A DNA stretch of 64,000 nt, taken from positions 72,568,041-72,632,040 of the forward strand of contig CM077598.1 in NCBI GenBank assembly GCA_039654915.1. The letters are read 5' to 3'. The notes below the pieces were generated by a model. The model saw nothing but the letters and a program-made list of their open reading frames with translations, ran no database searches and had not been told where the DNA came from. Shown in pieces: positions 55,966 through 64,000 of this stretch (its first letter is position 1; each line of letters opens with the position of its first letter). This stretch comes from Aquilaria yunnanensis. Its lineage: Eukaryota; Streptophyta; Magnoliopsida; Malvales; Thymelaeaceae. A program made the translations under genes and the position numbers.

Positions 55966-58900
55966 AAACTAAGGAGACAAGTCATCTAAATGACAGTTTC
56001 TGGGTAGCTTTTTTCCTTCCGAAGTTACCAACTCCTAGAGTTCTTCTCGAAGTTTCTTTATGACTAGGTAAGGTTTGTCCCTATTTGGCCTCAGTGCCCT
56101 GTACCATGGGTTCCTGCTAGTCAGTTCAACTTTGATAAGGGCTAAACCCCCTACTTGAATATCCTCGTGCTTCATCCTTTGATCATGAGCTAAAGTAGTT
56201 TGTTGTCTAAAGGCCCTCATGCAAAACTTCGCATCTACCCTAAGTTCTTCCAATAGGATCAGATTTCCTTCAAGGGCTTTTTCATTTTGAGTACGATCGT
56301 AGGCTTGGGTTTGCAAAGTAGGGCAAAAGATTTCCATAGGTTTAAGGGCATTGGTTCCACAGGCCATTATGAAAGGTGATTCTCCCATAGGCCTTTGGTG
56401 AGTCGTGCGATAGTCCCACAAAATGCTTCGTAATTCCTCCACCCATCTACCTTTTCCCTATCCCAACCTTTTTTTTAGACCTTCTTTTATTGTCCTATTG
56501 GTGACTTCTACCTGCCCATTGGACTGGGGATGATAAACAGCGGCAAAGTATAGACAAATGCCCTTGTCTTTAGCGAATCATCAAACTTGTTAGTTGTCAA
56601 ACTACTTTCCATTCTCAGTGATGATGGCCTGTGGACACTCGAAATGGAAATTAATATTCTTCTATAAGAATTTAGTAAATTTGAGGGCCATGATAAAAGC
56701 TAAAGGCTTTGCTTTTACCCATTTGGTCAAGTAATCTACCACCACAATACAATATTTAACTTGCCTTGGGGACTAAGGCTATGCTCCAATCGTATCTAAC
56801 CCCCACATGGAAAATGGAAAAGGGTCTGCTGCTAAGGAGACATCGGTGGAGGGCAGCCTTTGTTTTCTTGAATTGAGTTGGCAATTATGGCATATACGGA
56901 TGAACTCCTTAGTGTCCATTCTAATTGTAGGCCAAAAGTAACCTTGTCTCAAGACTTTGTAGGCTAAGATGTTGGTACCAATATTTGCTCCACAATCTCC
57001 TTGGTGAATCTCTTGTAAAACATGATGTCACTCAAGCAAAATCAACCACCATTGTAAAGGGGAAGCAAACCTTCTTTTATATAGATCCCCTTTGATAATG
57101 AGAAAATGTCCTAGTTGGATCTTGATTTTCCTCTTTTCCTCAGGAGTTCCATTTAATGTACCCTTCTCAAGGTAAATTTAAATTGGCTCCCTCCAATCAT
57201 CTTCGGGGGCCTGTAGTCTGTATCAAATGGACTGAGGGCTTCGTAAGTACTTCTAATATGACCTATTCTCATCTATTTGATAGCGTGTCAACTCTAGTGT
57301 TCTAGCTCCTAGGAATCTTCTAAACCTATACAAGGTCAAACATCTTCACTAACTTTCTCATTTGTGCTAAGGTATTTACAAGTGGTAGGCACTTTCACAC
57401 CTACTATTCTTGTGACTTGATTCACTATTAACTGAGATTCACTATATATTTATCCCGACCAACCATTTGTAGCCTAACAAGTAGGGCTTCATATTCCACG
57501 ATGTTATTGTTTATGAGGAAGCAAAATATGATTCGGAGGGTGGCCACTAAGTTGAACAAGCCCTTTAGTACAATGCCTGCACCCTAGCATTCAGGACCCA
57601 AGGCCCCATCCACGTACATTTCCAGGACGGGTGTTTTGGTTTGCCCTTCCAATGTTTCTAACCTTGGCACCATCTCAGCCACCAAATTTGCTAAGGCTTG
57701 TGCCTTGATAGCTTTTCGGGGTCTTAGCGAATGTCATATTACCCTAATTCAATGCACCATTTAGCAAGTCTACTAAATTTATCTGGTTTCTGTAGGATAT
57801 CTTGTAAGGATAATTCTATTCTGATGATTATGTGATGAGTCTGGAAATATGGTTGTAATTTTTAAAAGGCTATAATAAGGGCTATAACCACTTTGTGAAG
57901 CGTTGGACATCTGGCTCCGACCCCTTGAAAGGTCTAATTGACATAGTATACAGGGCATTGTTTTGTTCCAATTTCTTTGATGACGACAGCACTAATGGAG
58001 CCTTCCTTGATGGCTACGTAAAGCACAAAGGGTTTATTAGGCTTCAAATTTTTTAACATAGGGAGGTGTCATAAATAGTCTTTTATCTGTTGGAATGCTT
58101 CATGACATTCATCAATCCACTAGAAGGTTGATTCTTTCTTTAATATTTGAAAGAATGACTTACATCTATCACGAAATTATGAGATGAACCATCCCAGAGT
58201 GATTCGACTCCTACCTAGCTTTTGAACGTCCTTTTTGGTTTGAGGGTCAGGCATCGTGAGGATGGCCTCAATCTTATAGAGGTTAGCATCGATTCCCCTT
58301 TCAGAGACCATGTAACCAAGGAATTTGCTAGCACCGACACCAAAGGTGTACTTGTTGGGATTCAATTGCATGCTATGCTAATGCATCCGGCATAAGGTTT
58401 CCCGGATGTCATCAAGGTGTTGGTTTATGGCCTCACTTTTAACAATCAATCACCCACATAGACCTCCATGTTTCTTCCTATCTGGTCTGCAAAGATGTGC
58501 TTTATCAGCCTTTGGTAGGTGGCTTCAACATTTTTAAGGCCAAATGGCATTCACTGGTAGCAATAAATGGCCTTGCTTATTGTAAAATTCATCTTTTCTT
58601 CATCATCAAGGTGTATCCTAATTTAGTGGTAGTCACTAAAAGCATCCATAACAGATAGCACTTTGAATTCAGATGTGGCGTCGACCACTTGATCTATAGA
58701 TGACAAGGGATATGGATCTTTTGGGCAAGCTTCGTTGAGATGGGTAAAGTTGACGCACATGCACCAGCCTCCATTTTTCTCTTTTATCAATGCCATATTG
58801 GTGAAATATTCGAGGTATCGCACTTCACGAATGCTTTCAGCTTTCAATAGCCTTTCTACTTCTCTCCTAATGAATTCTCATCTTTCAAGCGCCAGATTAC

Positions 58901-59191
58901 GTTTTTTCTACTGTACTTGTTTGGCAAATAGGTCCACTTGTAAGCTATGGGTAATAATTTTTGGGTCTATTCTTGGCATCTCGCCAGGTACCTAGCAAAG
59001 ACATCTATATTTTCTTTAAGAAACTAAATGAACATTTGTCTTACCTTAAGTGGGAGGTCTTTACCAATTTTGATTGCCTTTCCAAGGGCTACCTCCACCA
59101 ACTCCATATCTTTGGGAAAAGCCATGTTGTCCTCATTTTCTCGGAGGACCTTTCTACACCTTTTGGACTCCGCTCGAATGAGGGTATTTTC
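55966..59191 (-). pseudogene. Element I pol fragment
   Basis: Minus-strand pol without gag. RT N-terminal block open 58847-58623 (CVNFTHLNEACPKDPYPLSS, where D has CIDFRNLNDACPKDSYPLPP), then RT block open 58371-58177 (YMVSERGIDAN). Weaker RNase H parts lie near 57.4-58.1 kb, and the integrase C-terminal part is open 56442-56035 (LWDYRTTHQRPMGESPF). It ends near 55966. Many stops and shifts. It is clearly Tat but far from A, C, D and J. Confidence 0.8.
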
Positions 59192-59449
59192 TAACACGGC
59201 CGCGCTCGGCCCTACCCAGGAAGCCTGTGAGAATGAATCTCATTGTGGTTGCAATTGGCTAGTCATATATGTGCATGAGTTAAAACTTCATGAAACTAGT
59301 TGATTAACCTAAAAAATGCAGGATGCATGCTCATTTAGCCTTCACCTGAGTACATAGAAACTATAAAAAATTCACTTGGCCAAGGCATTTTCAATAGAAA
59401 TCAAGTTCAAATAGTCAAAGTAAATAAAATCAACATTTGTATAATCATT
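59192..59449 (-). repeat. LTR fragment K (3' end)
   Basis: Read on the minus strand this ends GGCCGTGTTA at 59192 and matches the last part of the solo LTR in D (TTAGGTTAATCAACTAGT; CTAGCCAATT; then TCTCACAGG). It cuts element I's pol. The rest of K lies beyond LTR P and outside the window. Confidence 0.65.
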
Positions 59450-60086
59450 TGTTACCACCCCACAAAAATGGGAGAATTACATGTGTGTCATAATAGCTAA
59501 AAACCATTATATTGTGTAATTCTCACCATAGTGATTGAAGTGGGGGGTAAAAGGCATGATCAACACGTCCTTAAAAGTGTTCCAAGTTGGTAACTTGGTT
59601 CTCAAGAAAAGCCCTAAGGATTGCTTGTTTGTTAAGCAACCTATGGATTTTTTTGTAAGACTTTGGAAATTCGGGTGCTCAATTACAAAACTTTCACAAA
59701 AGAGATTTGGAGAGTTATGAGAAGGATATGAATGGTATGAAAGTGCTATTGGAGGACCAAATTGCTTATAGAAGACAAGTATGGACAAAGGAAAACACAA
59801 AAAGGCTTTAAGGATTTAAGTGTCCTATTGTGTGCCTTTGGTTTTCCATGCTTATGACTTAAGTCAAATGCAAGTTTTATGGGGTTATCCCACATAAGGA
59901 GGGGCTACTATGGCATGGGATAAGGAGGTCAAATGTGGTCCAAGAGATTAAGGTAAAGAAACCATGGTCTTGTAGCAAGGAAAATGACATAAAGCTTGGT
60001 TAAGCTTATTAAGTGTGTTTAGTGCACTTAAGGCCATATAAGTGTCCATTCTTGGTCCTTATCTCCCAAATTTCGGCCTCCACTAG
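59450..60086 (+). repeat. LTR P (5' part), 2.5-kb family
   Basis: Starts TGTTACCACCCC and matches the first part of L. Possible TSD is TCATT (59445-59449). It is interrupted at 60087 by element J, and its remainder is outside the window. Confidence 0.75.
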
Positions 60087-60945
60087 TGATAGCCAAAGGG
60101 CTATTACCGTCCAAGCTCTCAAGCTTTAACGAAGAACTGCCCTCAGAAAAGACGAGCATCACCCTCGGAGAGTGCGAGCACCAACCTCAGAGAAAGAGGG
60201 TCCACAGTGTTTGATCCCCGGACCTCGATAATCCACCATTACCCTCGGGAATAATAGGACTGACCTCGGGAAAATGATTTGCTACCACCATCGGTAAAAT
60301 GACCTGACCAACTTCAGGAAGAGCAGACTCACCATCCTCAGCAGGCCAAAACATCCTCCGAAGGGAACCCTCTGCGCCGAAGGGCCTTCCAAGTAACTGG
60401 GGCAACCTCGGCTAGAAGCTCTCATATCCCGAATAGGTCTCTTTCACCAAAGGGGTCTTGTGAACATGACAAAAATGGTTAAAAAGCCACTAACACAAAG
60501 ACCTCACACACGCCCCTGACACATTGGCCTCCCACGGCCTTGACTTTTAGCCAAAATAACCTATGGCCAACTGGAGATCCCCATCCCCGAAGGTACGAAC
60601 TGCATCAGACCAAACACGTGTCATGATCTGAGCGGGCTGTGTCAAACGGACTTTTCCCAATGTCCTACTATAAATACTTGGGGAAACAACCTATGTAAGA
60701 ACAAGAGGCTGAACTCTCAAGAGAAATATACTCTTTACTCTCTACTTATTACTCTTTACTTGCCAAATCCTGAATTGGACGTCGAAGGATCCTCCCCCGA
60801 AAACACACTCCAGGGACCTCATAACCCTTGCTCTTATGAGAGTTTCAGGCAATCTTACAACGGAAGTCTCTTCTACCAGCATCTCCTCACTAGAAGTCCC
60901 TCTTATGCCTACCATGCCATACAACGAAGATGCTGCTGGGTATCA
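60087..60945 (+). repeat. Element J 5' LTR
   Basis: 859 bp, ending GGGTATCA. Intact promoter block: ACACGTGTCA (60614-60623), GATCTGAGCGGGCT and CTATAAATA near 60668. The gag ATG at 60914 lies 32 bp before the LTR end. Confidence 0.92.
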
Positions 60946-63491
60946 CTTGGCACCGTCTGTGGGAACCCACCCTCAGGTAGCCGTCGTTCAGACTCGGCCT
61001 TCTAAGGATAAGGGACTCCCGAAGTCCCCATCCGCGCCAAACAATCAACCGGCGACCGAATAACCGGCCACAAGGACTTCTGTGCTTCAAGATGAACGTC
61101 CTCTAATGGTCACGATGAGCTACCTACATGATTTTCAGCACTCTATTGTAGCTGAAATGACGCAACAACTGGACCAAAGGTGGTCACAACCACCTTCGGG
61201 CCGAAGGGCCCCTTTACCAATTCCTCGTCGGTAGAGAAGCACGAAGTCCACTTTCCGGAGCTCGAGCAGTGGGGACTTTCATGATGAGTCCTCAACGGAG
61301 GACGTACCACCCAGAGGCTGACGTACTAAAGATATGGGATCCAAAGGGGCTAGGACTTCTCATCGGCGAAGTTCATCACCGGAAAGAAGCAGCTGAAGTT
61401 ACTCCCTGAAAAAAAGGAGTTGCTCTTTATTGCCAGAGGCCTCCAGGCAAGAAGAAGAGGCCAGCGCCACCATCCTCATGGAAAAGATCCTAGATAGGTT
61501 AGAGAAAGTGGAGTGGCAGATCGCTCGAAAGCCTGTCTGGTCAAGGTTATCTGAGACCTTTACCGGAGAAGAGTCACCCTTTATCCGAGCAATAGTTGAG
61601 GCACTTATGCCGAGCGATTTCTGGTGCCCCTCTTAGAAACCTATGACGGGCGTAGTGACCCTCAAGCCTACCTAACCAAGTATAGGTGTAGTATAGTGTT
61701 ACACGGTGCCGATGATGCTACCCTTGGAACTCCTTCGCCCTTGGAACTATAATAAGTTTCCAAGATTTGCCCACGGCGTTCACGCAGCAGTTCATCGGCA
61801 GTAGGCCGACAGCGAAGATGTCGATTCAAATGTTTGACACAGTGCAAAGGAACAGAGAGACCATTCATGACTATGACGAAAGATTCAACCGAAAGGCCTT
61901 GAGTGTGCCGAACTTCCGCCCTGAAATACGCATCCTCGCCATGATACGAGGGCTTCGGCGAGACTCACAACTCTTTTACGAGTTCTTGAAGGACCCCCCG
62001 GACACCCTCAGTGAGTTCTACTGAAGGGCGGAGTACCATATGACGGCCGAAGAGCTAAGGATGGGGGACCAAAATCCTATAGCCCTCAGCCTGAAGGTCA
62101 AAGTCACCAAAATCGCTATTCTGCGGAGGGCGAGGAAAGACCCCAAAAGCAGAAGGGGAAAAAACCCATGTCGTTCACCCCCCTGAACACCTCCAGAACA
62201 AACATACTGCTGGCCATGGAAAAGCAAGGCAATCCAATCCAGCATCCGAAGGCTATGACTTCGGAAAACAAGAAGAACATGAAGAAATTCTGCCAGTTCC
62301 ACCGGGACCATAGGCATGACACAGAAGATTGCTTCCAACTCAGGAAGTACATCAAATCCCTGATTAAGCAGGGTCAACTTCACCGATACCTATGGATGCC
62401 CTCTCCTAGGGGAAGGAGGGAGGAGGAAAGAAAGGAAGATGAGGACTATGATTCCGACCGACGTTGGAACCGAAGTCCCAAGAAGAACCCTCCACCCCCA
62501 ATTGGACTAATCCAGATGATCACCACGGGACTGCCTTCGGCAGAGAGGAAGAGGAAAGCCACGGAGATCCCAGTGATGGAATTCGGTAACCCATCAAAAA
62601 TGTTCACTCGAAAAGATGGGTCTACCATAGTATTTCCACATGATGATCCACTCCTTATTATGGCAAGGAATGGGAGCTGGGACGTTAAAAGGGTGCTCCT
62701 GGACAACGGGTCCAACATCGATGTCCTATTCTCCCACCTATTGCCAAGCCTAAGCCTTACAAAAACCGACCTTAAACTTGTTACATCACCTACCTTCGGC
62801 GTAAGTCCTTCCAAACTCCCTGTCCTCAGATGGATCGACCTACCTCTGATGTTAAGGGGAACTTCTGTTCGGAACAATGAAGAGCTCTTTGCCTCTGTCA
62901 TGACCAGGTTCATTATCATCGATGTCCCCTCTTCATGTAATGCCATCCTTGGAAGGCAAACTCAAGGGAACTTTCACATCTGGCCAGATGTAACGTACCT
63001 GACGGTCACCTCCGGAACGAAGGATGGGGACGCAGAAATATTTATTGATCAAGCTGAAGTCGAGAAGGTCTTCTTAAGGGTGAGGCATAGCCCAATGAAA
63101 GTGCACACACAGACCTTGGGAGAAAAAGGCACACCGACTGAAGGATCTATAGAGAGAGAGAGAAGTGACTCAGAGAAAGTTGAAACTGAGAATGTAGAGC
63201 TTGTCCCGGGCCGAAGTACCCGTGTAGGGAAACAGCTGGCTGAAGGTAACAAGCAAAAGCTTGTATCTTTCCTTCTAATGAACAAAGATCTATTTGCCTA
63301 CTTGCTGAAAGACATTCCTGGGGTAGACCCTCGCATAATTCAGCATAGCCTTAAGATAAGCCCTGACGCGAAGCCTGTTAGCCAAAAAAAGAGAGGCCCT
63401 TCGGCACACAAAAACAACTTCGTCAAATATGAAGTTCAATGGTTGATGGAGGCGGACGTAATAAGGGAACTCAAATATCCCAAATGGCTTA
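60914..63491 (+). pseudogene. Element J gag-protease-RT start
   Basis: The ATG lies in the LTR and the frame reads YHLAPSVG through the primer site. The first stop (TAA, near 61061) comes after about 50 codons. The gag capsid part has stops, a shift near 61625 and a short deletion near 61720-61750. The frame is open from 62168 to 63491. It includes the zinc knuckle CQFHRDHRHDTEDC (near 62290-62335), protease with D-N-G-S (near 62700-62715) and the DVIRELKYPKWL block just before RT, where LTR N cuts it. It is the longest uninterrupted protease region in the window. Confidence 0.88.
60948..60965 (+). other. Element J primer-binding site
   Basis: TGGCACCGTCTGTGGGAA, identical to element D, two bases after the LTR. 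Confidence 0.85.
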
Positions 63492-64000
63492 TGATAGCCA
63501 AGGTGCCGACCACCCTCCGGACCCACTGGTTCAGACAAAGCACCAACCTCGGAAGGGAAACCACTGCCATGCAAAGGAGGATGCTAGACCCCCCCTACGA
63601 AGCCCAGCCTCAGGCTTTCCTCATTCCTGGGAATAAGAACGCCAACCTCGGGAGAATGAGTAAGCCATCCTCGAAAGTGGGGGTGCCTCCGAGAAAGGTC
63701 ACCCTCTGGAAATATACTCCTGCGGTACTAAAGTGACATCGGAGGACAAGTTCTCCGAAGAGGTCTCCTCTACCCAAAGGGGACCTTAGGAGTACGACAT
63801 CAGCATTTAAGAAGCCTCTGACACATCCCCGATAATCCGCCCCAGCCATGCCCTGACACGCCATTTGCAGGGACACCCTAGCACGTCACTCTCGGGTTGA
63901 CTAGACTCCTAGCTCAGAGGCCTATGCCCTGCTAGGAGTCCCCTGTCGTCCAAAAGATGTGGAACACATCCCGCCGAACACGTGTTACAATCTGGGCTGG
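63492..64000 (+). repeat. Tat LTR N, truncated by window end
   Basis: Starts TGATAGCCAAGGTGCC inside J's RT region; upstream TSD candidate is GCTTA (63487-63491). It shares the AGGAGTACG...CAGCATTTAAG block and, at the end, an ACACGTGTTA G-box with the other Tat LTRs. J's open frame continues about 80 codons into it before a stop at 63736; that extension is LTR sequence, not a domain. Confidence 0.85.

Larger units (their letters stand above)
50594..59191 (-). mobile_element. Diverged Tat element I (remnant)
   Basis: Pol on the minus strand (about 55.97-59.19 kb) and the antisense gene on the plus strand (about 50.9-55.6 kb), the same convergent layout as A, C and D but with much lower similarity. 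Its gag and 5' LTR are missing: pol is cut at 59191 by LTR fragment K. The 3' LTR was not found. Solo LTR L splits the antisense gene. It is the oldest-looking Tat copy here or a separate lineage. Confidence 0.75.
60087..64000 (+). mobile_element. Tat element J, continues past window
   Basis: 5' LTR 60087-60945, primer site and gag-protease up to the start of RT, then interrupted by LTR N at 63492. Upstream TSD candidate is ACTAG (60082-60086). It is inserted in LTR P. The LTR start (TGATAGCCAAAGGGCTATTACC) is closest to element A's. Confidence 0.88.

Noticed and set aside
62168..63736. 522-codon frame as one protein
   Set aside because: Only the part to 63491 is gag-protease-RT start; the last ~80 codons are LTR N sequence read by chance.
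1..64000. tRNA, rRNA, CRISPR arrays, bacterial operons
   Set aside because: No cloverleaf, rRNA motif or regularly spaced identical repeats seen; primer-binding sites resemble tRNA 3' ends only over 18 bases. The content is plant nuclear repeats.

Overview
This is nuclear DNA of a flowering plant, made almost entirely of nested LTR retrotransposons. The evidence is the Ty3/gypsy polyproteins of the Tat type (RT with YVDDM, a second archaeal-type RNase H, integrase with D-D-E), the short GT-AG introns, and one host gene on the left: an intact 83-codon gene for the mitochondrial ribosomal protein bTHX (S31) at 3117-3368 on the minus strand. The species cannot be named from the sequence.

Left nest (about 3.5-44.5 kb). 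I resolved the insertions by target-site duplications (TSDs). A truncated 2.5-kb-family LTR (M; 3477-3767 and 43105-44457) was hit by Tat element A (3768-43104, plus; TSD ATTTG). A carries a solo LTR (12574-13988; TSD TCAAG) and Tat element C (14963-41815, minus; TSD AGGCG). C carries a deleted element E (15217-16536; TSD CAACC), a solo LTR G (34726-35592; TSD CTAAG) and Tat element D (19591-33712, plus; TSD CACAC). D carries a long solo LTR (22993-25459; TSD GCAGC/GCAGT) and a solo LTR F (30830-31709, minus; TSD GGGAC). The order M, A, C, D, F is five insertion levels.

Right part. H (44458-48415, minus) is a truncated Tat element next to M. After an AT-rich gene-free stretch comes I (about 50.6-59.2 kb, minus), an older, diverged Tat element split by solo LTR L (52308-54794). 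Its gag end is replaced by LTR fragment K, then LTR P, then Tat element J (60087 onward, plus). J is interrupted at 63492 by another Tat LTR (N) that leaves the window.

How the elements are built. A typical copy is LTR, primer site, gag-protease-RT-RNase H-aRNH-integrase on one strand, a repeat-rich spacer, then a convergent gene on the opposite strand, a polypurine tract, and LTR. The antisense gene has the plant 'putative gypsy type transposon' domain and a coiled-coil C-terminus. In A, C and D it has four exons with three short GT-AG introns at matching places, and a TATA box about 250-265 bp before the start codon. The gag frame starts inside the LTR and reads through the primer-binding site. 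All copies are broken by stops, frameshifts or insertions, so none looks autonomous. No tRNA, rRNA, CRISPR or other host gene was found.
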